A stretch of DNA of 64,000 bases from Streptomyces sp. NBC_00443 (GTDB taxonomy: Bacteria > Actinomycetota > Actinomycetes > Streptomycetales > Streptomycetaceae): positions 7,130,001 through 7,194,000 of the forward strand of contig NZ_CP107917.1 of the NCBI RefSeq assembly GCF_036014175.1, written 5' to 3'. The number at the start of each line of letters is the position of its first letter. Positions within the stretch are counted from its first letter, which is position 1. The translations under genes were made by a program, and so were the position numbers. Positions 1 to 9,816 of this stretch are shown in pieces. The notes beneath the pieces are model-generated. The model did no database searches, had not been told where the DNA came from, and worked only from the letters and a program-made list of their open reading frames with translations.

Positions 1-2
1 GC

Positions 3-263
3 CCCTTCACCGGCCTCAACGAGGAGGTGTCGGCGTACGTCTTCAACCAGCCCGGCGCGAAGGAGTTCATCGACCGCTATTCAGAGCTGCTCCAGCTCAT
101 CGCGGCCGGATACCGCCGTGAGGGCAAGCGGTACGTGACCATCGCGGTCGGCTGCACCGGCGGCAAGCACCGCTCGGTCGCCACCTCCGAAAAGCTCGCC
201 GCCCGCCTCGCCTCCCAGGGCGTGGAGACGGTGGTCGTACACCGGGACATGGGACGGGAATGA
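3..263 (+). CDS. rapZ: RNase adapter protein RapZ, C-terminal end (partial)
   Basis: The gene enters from the left edge in frame with position 3 and stops with TGA at 261-263, so only the last 86 residues are visible. They carry the conserved C-terminal signature GCTGGKHRSV followed by the ending VVVHRDM, typical of the RapZ/YvcJ family. The N-terminal P-loop ATPase domain lies outside the window. In enterobacteria the C-terminal domain senses glucosamine-6-phosphate; the actinobacterial role is less clear. The stop overlaps the start of yvcK by 4 bp (ATGA), so the two are translationally coupled, as in the conserved rapZ-yvcK-whiA cluster. Confidence 0.95.
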   Translation, partial: PFTGLNEEVSAYVFNQPGAKEFIDRYSELLQLIAAGYRREGKRYVTIAVGCTGGKHRSVATSEKLAARLASQGVETVVVHRDMGRE

Positions 264-1327
264 CGGGACGTACACCGCGGCTGGGCAGGCTGCGCCGGGC
301 GGTCCCCGAGTCACGCGCCGCCCGACCCACCGAGGCCCGTGGCGCCAGGCCACGCCGCCGGGGCGCCCAGCCCAAGGTCGTCGCCCTCGGCGGCGGTATG
401 GGCCTGTCCGCCTCGCTCGCCGCGCTGCGCCGGATCACGGGCGATCTCACCGCCGTCGTCACCGTGGCGGACGACGGCGGCTCCAGCGGGCGCCTGCGTG
501 ACGAGCTGGGCGTGCTGCCGCCCGGCGACCTGCGCAAGGCGCTGGCAGCACTGTGCGGCGACGACGACTGGGGCCAGACCTGGTCCCGCGTCATCCAGCA
601 CCGCTTCCACTCCAAGGGTGACCTGCACGACCACGCGGTCGGCAACCTGCTGATCGTCGCCCTGTGGGAGCAGCTCGGCGACCACGTCCAGGCCCTCGAC
701 CTGGTCGGCAAGCTGCTCGGCGCGCACGGGCGCGTGCTGCCCATGTCCGCCGTACCGCTGGAGCTGCAGGCCCTGGTCAAGGGGCACGACCCGGACCGGC
801 CCGAGGAGGTCGACACCGTCCGAGGCCAGGCGAACGTCGCCCTCACCCGCGGCGAGGTGCAGTCGGTGCACGTGGTGCCGCACGACCCGCCCGCCGTTCC
901 GGAGGCCGTCGCCGCCGTCCGGGACGCGGACTGGGTGGTGCTCGGCCCCGGGTCCTGGTTCTCCTCCGTTATCCCGCACCTGCTCGTGCCGGAACTCCTG
1001 GACGCCGTCACCGAGACGAAGGCGCGCCGGGTACTCTCCCTGAACCTCGCGCCGCAGCCGGGAGAAACCGAAGGCTTCTCACCGCAGCGTCATTTGGAGG
1101 TTTTGGGACGACACGCCCCTAAACTCGCCCTGGACGTGGTGCTGGCCGACGAGGCTGCCGTGCCCGACCGCGATGTGCTCACCGAGGCGGCCAAGCGGCT
1201 CGGCGCCGCGGTCGAGCTGGCCCCGGTGGCCCGGACGGACGGGACGCCCCGGCACGACCCGGAGCTGCTAGCCGCCGCGTACGACCGTATTTTTCGGATG
1301 CATGGAAGGATCGGCCCATGGCGATGA
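260..1327 (+). CDS. yvcK: YvcK/CofD-family gluconeogenesis factor
   Basis: A 355-residue protein of the YvcK (uridylate-binding, CofD-like) family. The glycine-rich nucleotide-binding segment GGGMGLSASL is at about residues 45-54, followed by VADDGGSSGRLRDE and PPGDLRKAL, all family hallmarks. The first 35 residues are an Arg/Ala-rich extension without family similarity. YvcK proteins bind UDP-sugars and affect carbon metabolism and cell-wall synthesis in Gram-positive bacteria; no enzymatic reaction is established. The ATG at 260 overlaps the rapZ stop, and the 3' end overlaps whiA by 10 bp. The three genes are therefore one operon. Confidence 0.93.
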   Translation: MTGRTPRLGRLRRAVPESRAARPTEARGARPRRRGAQPKVVALGGGMGLSASLAALRRITGDLTAVVTVADDGGSSGRLRDELGVLPPGDLRKALAALCGDDDWGQTWSRVIQHRFHSKGDLHDHAVGNLLIVALWEQLGDHVQALDLVGKLLGAHGRVLPMSAVPLELQALVKGHDPDRPEEVDTVRGQANVALTRGEVQSVHVVPHDPPAVPEAVAAVRDADWVVLGPGSWFSSVIPHLLVPELLDAVTETKARRVLSLNLAPQPGETEGFSPQRHLEVLGRHAPKLALDVVLADEAAVPDRDVLTEAAKRLGAAVELAPVARTDGTPRHDPELLAAAYDRIFRMHGRIGPWR

Positions 1328-2307
1328 CGGCAGCGGTGAAGGATGAGATCTCCCGGCTCCCCGTCACCCGGACCTGCTGCAGGAAGGCGGAGGTCTCCGC
1401 CATTCTGCGGTTCGCCGGCGGCCTCCATCTGGTGAGCGGGCGCATTGTGATCGAGGCGGAGCTGGACACCGCGATGGCGGCGCGCCGGCTCAAGCGCGAC
1501 ATCCTGGAGATCTTCGGCCACAGCTCCGAGCTGATCGTGATGGCACCGGGCGGGCTGCGCCGCGGTTCGCGCTACGTCGTACGGGTGGTCGCCGGCGGTG
1601 ACCAGCTGGCCCGGCAGACCGGGCTGGTCGACGGACGGGGCCGCCCGATCCGAGGCCTGCCCCCACAGGTGGTCTCGGGTGCCACGTGTGACGCCGAGGC
1701 CGCCTGGCGCGGTGCGTTCCTGGCGCACGGCTCGCTCACTGAGCCCGGCCGCTCCTCCTCCCTGGAAGTGACCTGCCCGGGCCCCGAGGCCGCGCTCGCC
1801 CTGGTCGGCGCGGCCCGCCGGCTGTCGATCGCAGCGAAGGCCCGCGAGGTGCGCGGCGTGGACCGCGTGGTCGTCCGGGACGGCGACGCGATCGGCGCCC
1901 TGCTGACCCGCCTAGGTGCGCACGAGTCCGTGCTGGCCTGGGAGGAGCGTCGGATGCGCCGCGAGGTCCGCGCCACGGCGAACCGCCTCGCCAACTTCGA
2001 CGACGCCAACCTCCGCCGCTCCGCCCGTGCGGCCGTCGCCGCCGGCGCCCGTGTCCAGCGCGCCCTGGAGATCCTGGCCGAGGAGGTCCCCGAGCACCTC
2101 GCGGCCGCCGGCCGGCTGCGTATGGAGCACAAGCAGGCCTCCCTCGAAGAGCTGGGCGCCCTCGCCGACCCGCCGCTGACGAAGGACGCCGTCGCCGGCC
2201 GTATCCGCCGGCTGCTGGCCATGGCCGACAAGCGGGCCCAGGACCTGGGCATCCCGGGCACGGAGGCGAACCTCTCCGAGGAGCTGGCGGACAACCTCGT
2301 GGGGTGA
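1318..2307 (+). CDS. whiA: Sporulation transcription regulator WhiA
   Basis: A 329-residue WhiA protein, full length for the family. The N-terminal part (about residues 1-220) matches the degenerate LAGLIDADG homing-endonuclease-like fold. The C-terminal part, around LGALADPPLTKDAVAGRIRR, is the helix-turn-helix. With WhiB, WhiA activates genes for sporulation septation in Streptomyces, so it is a nucleoid-acting developmental regulator. The ATG at 1318 lies inside the end of yvcK, preceded by AAGGA at about 1305. It is the last gene of the rapZ-yvcK-whiA operon, with a hairpin terminator just downstream. Confidence 0.95.
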   Translation: MAMTAAVKDEISRLPVTRTCCRKAEVSAILRFAGGLHLVSGRIVIEAELDTAMAARRLKRDILEIFGHSSELIVMAPGGLRRGSRYVVRVVAGGDQLARQTGLVDGRGRPIRGLPPQVVSGATCDAEAAWRGAFLAHGSLTEPGRSSSLEVTCPGPEAALALVGAARRLSIAAKAREVRGVDRVVVRDGDAIGALLTRLGAHESVLAWEERRMRREVRATANRLANFDDANLRRSARAAVAAGARVQRALEILAEEVPEHLAAAGRLRMEHKQASLEELGALADPPLTKDAVAGRIRRLLAMADKRAQDLGIPGTEANLSEELADNLVG

Positions 2308-2327
2308 GGTGAGGGATCGTCAAAGGG

Positions 2328-2362
2328 CCGGTGCCGATGTCCACTTGGGAGGTCGGCGCCGG
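2328..2362 (+). terminator. Hairpin terminator after whiA
   Basis: Arms CCGGTGCCGA (2328-2337) and TCGGCGCCGG (2353-2362) pair over 10 bp with one G-U, followed by a short T-containing stretch. It lies 20 bp past the whiA stop. Confidence 0.6.
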
Positions 2363-2458
2363 TATTTGTCAGTCTTTGCGGCACTCTTGACGGGACCGTG
2401 ATGTGGCATGAGCCTGGCAGTCATTCGTCACTGTGGCGAAACACTGCTAGGGGGGTTC

Positions 2459-5413
2459 ATGAGACCCAGAGCGAGATCGATCCTCGCTGCCGGTGCGCTC
2501 CTGATAGGCGGAGCGAGTATCGCACCGATCGCCCAGGCACAACCGGGAAGTTCACAAGACAGCGACCCGAGCGAAGTCAAGGTCTTCCGCGCCGAAGTCA
2601 CCAAGAAGCAGGTACCCCTGCTGCTGGCGGCGGGCCAGGACGGCCACGAACTCAGTGAGCAGGCGCCCGAGAAGGGCAAGGCCACCGTCGAGGTCTACCT
2701 CACCGACGACCAGGCCGAGAAGCTGGAGAAGCAGGGCGTCGAGCTCACCGAGCACGACCTCTCCGCCAGTGCTGAGGCCCGTACCGACAAGGCTGCGGAG
2801 GGCGTGTACCGGCCGTACAGCGGCAGCGGGGGGCTCAAGGAGGAGATCGTCCGGACGGGGCAGGAGAACCCCGGCCTCACCAAGGTCGTCTCCATCGGCA
2901 AGACGGTGGGCGGCCAGGACATCCTGGCGCTCAAGCTCACCAAGAACGCCAAGAAGGCGAAGGACGGCTCCAAGCCCTCCGTCCTGTACGCCTCCAACCA
3001 GCACGCGCGCGAGTGGATCACGCCGGAGATGACCCGGCGCCTGATGCACCACTACCTGGACAACTACAAGACGGACAAGCGCGTCAAGAAGATCGTCGAC
3101 TCGACCGAGCTGTGGTTCGTCCTCTCGGCCAACCCCGACGGCTACGACTACACCTTCCAGGACGCCAGCACCCGCCTGTGGCGCAAGAACCTGCGCGACA
3201 TCAACGGCGACGGTGCCATCAGCACCGGCGACGGCGTCGACCTCAACCGTAACTTCCCCTACAAGTGGGGCTACGACGACGAGGGTTCGTCCCCGAACCC
3301 CACCAGCGAGACCTACCGGGGCGCTGCCCCGGGCTCCGAGCCGGAGACGAAGGCACTGGATGCCTTCGAGCGCCGTATCGGCTTCGACTACGGCATCAAC
3401 TACCACTCCGCCGCCGAACTCATCCTGTACGGCGTCGGCTGGCAGGTGGCCACCAACACCCCGGACGACGTCCTCTACAAGGCCCTCGCCGGTACGCCGG
3501 ACAACCCCGCGATCCCGGGCTACCACCCGCAGGTCTCCTCGGAGCTCTACACGACGAACGGCGAGGCGGACGGCCACGCCTCGAACGTCAACGGCATCGC
3601 GATGTTCACGCCCGAGATGTCGACCTGCCAGACCGCGTCGAACATCGACCCGAACGACCAGTGGAACGCCAGGGACTGCCAGTCGGTCTTCAACTTCCCG
3701 GACGACGAGAAGCTGATCCAGCAGGAGTTCGCCAAGAACGTCCCGTTCGCGCTCTCCGTCGCCGAGTCGGCCGCGCACCCCGACCAGCCGTCCTCCTCGC
3801 TCGGCCTGAAGGCCGCCGACTTCACCCCGGCACCCTTCACCACGTCGTACTCCCGCGGCGCCGACCAGGAGGTCTCCGTCGTCGCACGCAAGTCCGTGCG
3901 CGACAAGGAGCTCAAGTACCGCGTCAACGGCGGCCGTACGCACGACATGGCGCTCAGGCCCTGGAAGGGCGGCGAGACGTACGGCGGTGAGGACAACCTC
4001 TACTTCGACGAGTACCGCGCCAAGGTCGCCGACGGCGACCGGGGCGACAAGGTCGAGGTGTGGTTCACCGGAGAGACCAGGAGCGGAAAGAAGGTCTCCA
4101 GCGAGCACTTCACCTACACCGTGGCCGAACGGCCGCGCGCGGACGTGCTCGTGGTCGCAGAGGAAGGCGCCACCGCCGCCCACGGGCAGAAGTACGTCGA
4201 CGCGGTCAAGGCCAACGGCCACCGGGCGATCGTCTGGGACGTCGCCGCTCTGGGCGCGCCCGACGCGCTCGGCGTGCTCGGCCACTTCGACACGGTCGTC
4301 CACTACACCGGCGCGAACGTCCCCGGTAACGCCACCCAACTCCAGTTGCGTGCCTACCTCAACGAGGGCGGCAAGCTGATGGAGGCGGGCGAGCAGGCCG
4401 GCGGCAACGTCGACCTCGGTGGCGGCACGCTGTCGGACGACTTCAGCCAGTACTACCTGGGCGCCTACTCCCGTACGTCGCTCCCCGGCGCCACCGGATT
4501 CACCGGCTCCGGCGGGCTCGGCGGGTTCACCGGGGCGCTCGGCGACGCCACGGGCAACCCGCTCGACAAGGCCGGGAGTTACAGCGTCACCTCGGACCAG
4601 CTGGCCGTCGACACCTACCCGCAGTTCGCCAGCGCGGGCGCGGGCCAGTTCGCCGGAACGGTCAACCCGTACGGCCCCTACGCGGGTTCGTGGATGGCGG
4701 CCGCCGTGCACACCGACGACGCTTACAAGCGGCTCACCAGGACCGTCGACCTCACCGGTGTGACCGCGGCCCAGCAGCCGACCCTGCGCACCCAGTTGCT
4801 GTGGGACGTCGAGCCCGGCTACGACAACGTCCTGATCGAGGCGCACACCACCGGCGGTGAGGACTGGACGACGCTTCCCGAGAAGGGCGGCGCCGGCAGC
4901 AACACGGTGCCCGCGGAGTGCGAGGCCGGCTTCTACATGGCCGAGCACCCCTGGCTCAAGCACTACCTGACGCAGTCGGCCGCGGGCTGCACCGCGTCCG
5001 GCACCAGCGGCCAGTGGAACGCCCTCACCGGCGCCTCCGCGGGCTGGCAGCAGGTGGAGTTCGACCTGAGCGCGTATGCCGGCAAGTCGGTCGAGATCTC
5101 GGTCAGCTATGTCTCCGACCCGGGCTTCGGCGGTCGCGGCGTCCTCGCCGACCAGGCCGCGCTCGTCGTCGACGGCACGGCCACCGGGACCGAGGGCTTC
5201 GAGACGTCGCTCGGCGCCTGGAGCGTGACCGGACCGCCCGCGGGCAGCCCGGCCGTCCTCAGGGACTGGGCGCGCACCGGGGCGCTGTTCCAGACGTACG
5301 GTGCGATCACCACGCACGACACGGTGCTGCTGGGATTCGGCCTGGAACACGTCACCGCGGCGGCCGACCGGACGGCGCTCATCGGAAAGGCCCTCGACTC
5401 ACTTGACGAGTGA
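2459..5413 (+). CDS. Secreted M14-family zinc carboxypeptidase
   Basis: A 984-residue secreted metallopeptidase. The ATG at 2459 follows a GGGGGG ribosome site and begins a Sec signal peptide (RARSILAAGALLIGG...AQA). The M14 domain has the zinc ligands His182 and Glu185 in NQHAREW, the substrate-binding NPDGYDY and LNRNFPYKWG segments, the third zinc ligand His316 in NYHSAAELI, and catalytic Glu386 in TPEMST. About 550 further residues follow, including what looks like beta-sandwich and immune-inhibitor-A-like segments. It probably removes C-terminal residues from extracellular proteins. It stands alone between terminators, so it is transcribed by itself. An in-frame start 51 bp upstream would spoil the signal peptide. 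Confidence 0.92.
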   Translation: MRPRARSILAAGALLIGGASIAPIAQAQPGSSQDSDPSEVKVFRAEVTKKQVPLLLAAGQDGHELSEQAPEKGKATVEVYLTDDQAEKLEKQGVELTEHDLSASAEARTDKAAEGVYRPYSGSGGLKEEIVRTGQENPGLTKVVSIGKTVGGQDILALKLTKNAKKAKDGSKPSVLYASNQHAREWITPEMTRRLMHHYLDNYKTDKRVKKIVDSTELWFVLSANPDGYDYTFQDASTRLWRKNLRDINGDGAISTGDGVDLNRNFPYKWGYDDEGSSPNPTSETYRGAAPGSEPETKALDAFERRIGFDYGINYHSAAELILYGVGWQVATNTPDDVLYKALAGTPDNPAIPGYHPQVSSELYTTNGEADGHASNVNGIAMFTPEMSTCQTASNIDPNDQWNARDCQSVFNFPDDEKLIQQEFAKNVPFALSVAESAAHPDQPSSSLGLKAADFTPAPFTTSYSRGADQEVSVVARKSVRDKELKYRVNGGRTHDMALRPWKGGETYGGEDNLYFDEYRAKVADGDRGDKVEVWFTGETRSGKKVSSEHFTYTVAERPRADVLVVAEEGATAAHGQKYVDAVKANGHRAIVWDVAALGAPDALGVLGHFDTVVHYTGANVPGNATQLQLRAYLNEGGKLMEAGEQAGGNVDLGGGTLSDDFSQYYLGAYSRTSLPGATGFTGSGGLGGFTGALGDATGNPLDKAGSYSVTSDQLAVDTYPQFASAGAGQFAGTVNPYGPYAGSWMAAAVHTDDAYKRLTRTVDLTGVTAAQQPTLRTQLLWDVEPGYDNVLIEAHTTGGEDWTTLPEKGGAGSNTVPAECEAGFYMAEHPWLKHYLTQSAAGCTASGTSGQWNALTGASAGWQQVEFDLSAYAGKSVEISVSYVSDPGFGGRGVLADQAALVVDGTATGTEGFETSLGAWSVTGPPAGSPAVLRDWARTGALFQTYGAITTHDTVLLGFGLEHVTAAADRTALIGKALDSLDE

Positions 5414-5476
5414 CACGCCGAGGTCAACCGTGTGCAACGCACAGTGACCGAATCGAGTGATCCCGGCTTCCGGGCG

Positions 5477-5514
5477 GGGCGGTCCGTACCCCTACTGGCG
5501 GGTACGGACCGCCC
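5477..5514 (+). terminator. Strong hairpin terminator
   Basis: Perfect 15-bp arms GGGCGGTCCGTACCC (5477-5491) and its complement (5500-5514) with an 8-nt loop, 63 bp after the carboxypeptidase stop. Confidence 0.8.
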
Positions 5515-5642
5515 TGCCGTGTATGAGGCATCTGGATGTCACCACGGAGGTCTCAGGGAGGTAGGGTCGTAGGCGGTCGGGGACATCCCAAACAGAGCTC
5601 GCCGGCACCGCATGGCCGGCGTACCAACGAGGAGATCGGTTC

Positions 5643-6650
<1,008 letters not shown>

Positions 6651-6682
6651 TATATCCAGAGCAGGCGCATTGATGTGAGAGC

Positions 6683-6720
6683 AGGGCTCGGGTGGCGCAG
6701 GGACGCGCCGTCCGAGCCCT
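6683..6720 (+). terminator. Hairpin between gap and pgk
   Basis: Arms AGGGCTCGG (6683-6691) and CCGAGCCCT (6712-6720) enclose a GC-rich loop that can itself pair. It may attenuate transcription from gap into pgk. Confidence 0.65.
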
Positions 6721-6806
6721 GACTCACGTGCAGATCAGACCTGTTGGATCACGAGTGCTTCCGGGCACTTACGAGCGATCACGAGCCCTTCTCAGGAGTC
6801 CCCTTC

Positions 6807-8018
6807 ATGAAGACGATCGACGAACTTCTCTCCGAAGGCGTCGCCGGTAAGCGGGTCTTCGTCCGCGCCGACCTGAACGTGCCGCTGGACGGCACCACGA
6901 TCACCGACGACGGCCGTATCCGCGCCGTCCTGCCCACCGTCAAGGCGCTGGCCGATGCGGGCGCCCGCGTGGTCGTCGCCTCGCACCTGGGCCGCCCCAA
7001 GGGTGCCCCGGACCCCGTGTTCTCCCTGGCCCCCGCCGCCGCGCGCCTCGGTGAACTGCTCGGCGCGGACGTCGCGTTCGCCAACGACACGGTCGGTGAG
7101 TCCGCCCAGGCCGTGGTCGCCGGCCTCGCCGACGGTCAGGTCGCGGTCGTCGAGAACCTCCGCTTCAACGCCGGTGAGACGAGCAAGGACGACGCCGAGC
7201 GCGGCGCCTTCGCCGACCGGCTGGCCGCCCTCGTGGACGTTTACGTCGGCGACGGCTTCGGTGCGGTGCACCGCAAGCACGCCTCCGTGTACGACCTTCC
7301 GGCCAAGCTGCCGCACTACGCCGGCTACCTCATCGCGAACGAGGTCGGCGTCCTGAAGAAGCTCACCGACGACGTCAAGCGGCCGTACGTCGTCGCGCTC
7401 GGCGGCGCCAAGGTGTCCGACAAGCTCGCCGTCATCGACCAGCTGCTCGCCAAGGCCGACCGGCTGCTCATCGGCGGCGGCATGGCGTACACCTTCCTCA
7501 AGGCCAAGGGCTACGAGGTCGGCATCTCCCTCCTTCAGGAGGACCAGGTCCCGACGGTCACCGAGTACATGGAGCGCGCCGAGAAGAACGGCGTCGAGAT
7601 CGTCCTGCCGGTCGACGTCCTGGTCTCCACCGAGTTCCCGGACCTGAAGACCAAGGCCCCGGCCAACCCCACGACCGTCGCCGCGGACGCCATCCCGGCC
7701 GACCAGGAGGGCCTGGACATCGGTCCGGAGACCCGCAAGCTGTACGCCTCGAAGCTCGCCGACGCCGCCACCGTCTTCTGGAACGGCCCCATGGGCGTCT
7801 TCGAGCACCCCGACTACGCCGAGGGCACCAAGGCGGTCGCCCAGGCCCTCGTCGACTCCAAGGGCTTCTCCGTGGTCGGCGGTGGCGACTCCGCCGCGGC
7901 CGTCCGCACCCTGGGCTTCGACGAGACGGCATTCGGCCACATCTCGACCGGTGGCGGCGCCTCCCTCGAATACCTCGAGGGCAAGACGCTCCCCGGCCTC
8001 GCCGCACTGGAGGACTGA
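6807..8018 (+). CDS. pgk: Phosphoglycerate kinase
   Basis: A 403-residue glycolytic kinase that transfers phosphate from 1,3-bisphosphoglycerate to ADP. The family signature KRVFVRADLNVPLD is near the N-terminus, ASHLGRPKG follows, and GGGDSAAAV is near the C-terminus. The reading frame stays open upstream to 6744. ATG 6807 is chosen because AGGAG at 6793-6797 is correctly spaced and the protein then begins MKTIDELL, as in homologues. tpiA follows after 6 bp. Confidence 0.96.
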   Translation: MKTIDELLSEGVAGKRVFVRADLNVPLDGTTITDDGRIRAVLPTVKALADAGARVVVASHLGRPKGAPDPVFSLAPAAARLGELLGADVAFANDTVGESAQAVVAGLADGQVAVVENLRFNAGETSKDDAERGAFADRLAALVDVYVGDGFGAVHRKHASVYDLPAKLPHYAGYLIANEVGVLKKLTDDVKRPYVVALGGAKVSDKLAVIDQLLAKADRLLIGGGMAYTFLKAKGYEVGISLLQEDQVPTVTEYMERAEKNGVEIVLPVDVLVSTEFPDLKTKAPANPTTVAADAIPADQEGLDIGPETRKLYASKLADAATVFWNGPMGVFEHPDYAEGTKAVAQALVDSKGFSVVGGGDSAAAVRTLGFDETAFGHISTGGGASLEYLEGKTLPGLAALED

Positions 8019-8024
8019 CCCCAT

Positions 8025-8801
8025 ATGAGCACGCGCACGCCGCTGATGGCGGGCAACTGGAAGATGAACCTCAACCACCTCGAGGCCATCGCGCACGTCC
8101 AGAAGCTCGCCTTCGCCCTGGCCGACAAGGACTACGAGGCCGTCGAGGTCGCCGTCCTGCCGCCCTTCACCGACCTGCGCTCCGTGCAGACCCTGGTCGA
8201 CGGCGACAAGCTGAAGATCAAGTACGGCGCCCAGGACATCTCGGCGCACGACTCCGGTGCCTACACGGGCGAGATCTCGGGCTCGATGCTGGCCAAGCTG
8301 AAGTGCACGTACGTGGCGATCGGCCACTCCGAGCGCCGCCAGTACCACGCCGAGACCGACGAGATCGTCAACGCCAAGGTCAAGGCCGCCTACAAGCACG
8401 GCCTGACCCCGATCCTGTGTGTCGGCGAGGAACTGGACGTCCGCGAGGCGGGCAACCACGTCACCCACACCCTCACCCAGGTCGAGGGCGGTCTGAAGGA
8501 CCTCTCGGCCGAGCAGGCCGAGACCGTCGTGATCGCCTACGAGCCCGTCTGGGCCATCGGCACCGGCAAGGTCTGCGGCGCCGAGGACGCCCAGGAGGTC
8601 TGCGCCGCCATCCGCGCCAAGATCGCCGAGCTGTACTCGCAGGAGCTGGCCGACCAGGTCCGCATCCAGTACGGCGGCTCCGTGAAGGCGGGCAACGTCG
8701 CGGAGATCATGGCCCAGGCCGACATCGACGGCGCCCTCGTCGGCGGTGCCTCACTGGACGCCGACGAGTTCGTCAAGATCGTGCGGTTCCGCGACCAGTG
8801 A
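8025..8801 (+). CDS. tpiA: Triosephosphate isomerase
   Basis: A 258-residue TIM-barrel enzyme interconverting dihydroxyacetone phosphate and glyceraldehyde-3-phosphate. Visible are AGNWKMN with the substrate-binding Lys, GHSERR with the catalytic His, and AYEPVWAIGTG with the catalytic Glu and the flexible loop. The ATG at 8025 uses GGAGG inside the end of pgk, so it is coupled to pgk. A strong hairpin follows. Confidence 0.97.
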   Translation: MSTRTPLMAGNWKMNLNHLEAIAHVQKLAFALADKDYEAVEVAVLPPFTDLRSVQTLVDGDKLKIKYGAQDISAHDSGAYTGEISGSMLAKLKCTYVAIGHSERRQYHAETDEIVNAKVKAAYKHGLTPILCVGEELDVREAGNHVTHTLTQVEGGLKDLSAEQAETVVIAYEPVWAIGTGKVCGAEDAQEVCAAIRAKIAELYSQELADQVRIQYGGSVKAGNVAEIMAQADIDGALVGGASLDADEFVKIVRFRDQ

Positions 8802-8835
8802 GTTCCTGGTAAGCGGGATCCGTCGTACCCTTGCG

Positions 8836-8861
8836 GGGGCACAGCTCAGTGGCTGTGCCCC
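8836..8861 (+). terminator. Hairpin terminator after tpiA
   Basis: Perfect 10-bp arms GGGGCACAGC (8836-8845) and GCTGTGCCCC (8852-8861) with a 6-nt loop, between tpiA and secG. Confidence 0.75.
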
Positions 8862-8897
8862 TGTCGTCCATCCAGATCCGAGGAAGTTGGTCCAGCC

Positions 8898-9134
8898 GTG
8901 GTTATGGGGTTCTCGATCGCCCTGATCGTCTTCAGCGGGCTGCTGATGCTGCTGGTGCTGATGCACAAGGGCAAGGGCGGCGGCCTCTCCGACATGTTCG
9001 GTGGCGGCATGCAGTCGTCCGTCGGTGGCTCCTCGGTCGCCGAGCGCAACCTCGACCGGATCACCGTTGTGGTCGGTTTGCTGTGGTTCGCGTGCATTGT
9101 CGTGCTCGGTGTCCTGATGAAGGTGAACAACTGA
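8898..9134 (+). CDS. secG: Preprotein translocase subunit SecG
   Basis: A 78-residue membrane protein with two hydrophobic segments (about residues 3-22 and 54-74) and the central loop LMHKGKGGGLSDMFGGG typical of SecG. It assists SecYE in Sec translocation at the cytoplasmic membrane. The GTG start at 8898 is preceded by AGGAAG; an ATG two codons later is an alternative. The position after tpiA is conserved in actinobacteria. Confidence 0.93.
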   Translation: MVMGFSIALIVFSGLLMLLVLMHKGKGGGLSDMFGGGMQSSVGGSSVAERNLDRITVVVGLLWFACIVVLGVLMKVNN

Positions 9135-9240
9135 CCGGCACGCACAATCCACACGTAAGGCCCCATGTTCGGTACGCGCAGCTCAGCGCGGCCTATCATG
9201 GGGCTTGCGTCTAGGTGTGAGGGCTCTGTAACTCCAATCA

Positions 9241-9269
9241 CTGGACGCGCGTTGGGCCTTACGTAGACT
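9241..9269 (+). promoter_or_regulatory. Candidate promoter of the RbpA-family gene
   Basis: CTGGAC (9241-9246), a 17-bp spacer and TAGACT (9264-9269) resemble a vegetative streptomycete promoter. The transcript would start about 9275, giving a leader of about 60 nt. That leader contains a perfect 9-bp hairpin, GCGAAGCGA (9282-9290) with TCGCTTCGC (9300-9308). Confidence 0.45.
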
Positions 9270-9335
9270 GAGGCGCTCGCAGCGAAGCGAAACGCCGACT
9301 CGCTTCGCGGCACCATCACGCAGGGAGTTACGACC

Positions 9336-9671
9336 GTGGCAAGTGGCAACGCGATCCGAGGAAGCCGGGTCGGGGCGGGGCCGATGGGCGAGGCCGAGCG
9401 GGGCGAGTCCGCGCCCCGGCTGCGCATCTCCTTCTGGTGCTCCAACGGGCATGAGACCCAGCCCAGCTTCGCCAGCGACGCGCAGGTCCCCGACACCTGG
9501 GACTGCCCGCGCTGCGGCTTTCCCGCCGGACAGGACCGGGACAACCCGCCGGACCCGCCGCGCACCGAGCCCTACAAGACGCACCTCGCGTATGTACGGG
9601 AGCGGCGCAGTGACGCGGACGGCGAGGCGATCCTCGCCGAGGCGCTCGCCAAACTGCGGGGCGAAATCTAG
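9336..9671 (+). CDS. RbpA-family RNA polymerase-binding protein (probable RbpB-type paralogue)
   Basis: A 111-residue protein with the RbpA layout: a basic N-terminus with RGSRVGAG (about 8-15), a zinc-binding core with Cys35, His39, Cys57 and Cys60, and a C-terminal sigma-interacting helix (LAYVRERRS...ILAEALAKL). RbpA proteins bind sigma factor and RNA polymerase and stabilise open complexes in actinobacteria. As I recall, the main S. coelicolor RbpA begins with RALRGTRLGATSYETDRG and lies elsewhere. The sequence here differs strongly in the basic linker, so it is more likely the paralogue. GTG start at 9336 with GGGAGTT upstream. It is monocistronic. Confidence 0.85.
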   Translation: MASGNAIRGSRVGAGPMGEAERGESAPRLRISFWCSNGHETQPSFASDAQVPDTWDCPRCGFPAGQDRDNPPDPPRTEPYKTHLAYVRERRSDADGEAILAEALAKLRGEI

Positions 9672-9816
9672 GAATTGAGGCCGGTCGGACACCCTCGGGT
9701 GCCCGGCCGGACCTGTACGAGGCACCGGGGCCGAGCCGCTCGCGGACCGATTGTCAGTGGCGCCCTCTACGGTTTGTGCATCGATCTTCTGCATCGATGG
9801 ACCGGGAGGGGGAGTC

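Noticed and set aside
2552..5350. A 932-codon open frame antisense to the M14 carboxypeptidase
   Set aside because: It is a mirror of high GC at third positions; composition is Val/Gly/Asp/Arg-rich with no domain, and the sense strand has a complete enzyme with signal peptide.
9751..9816. Longer N-terminus for the MFS transporter
   Set aside because: No ribosome site at the outer start and a strong GGGAGGGGG before GTG 9817.
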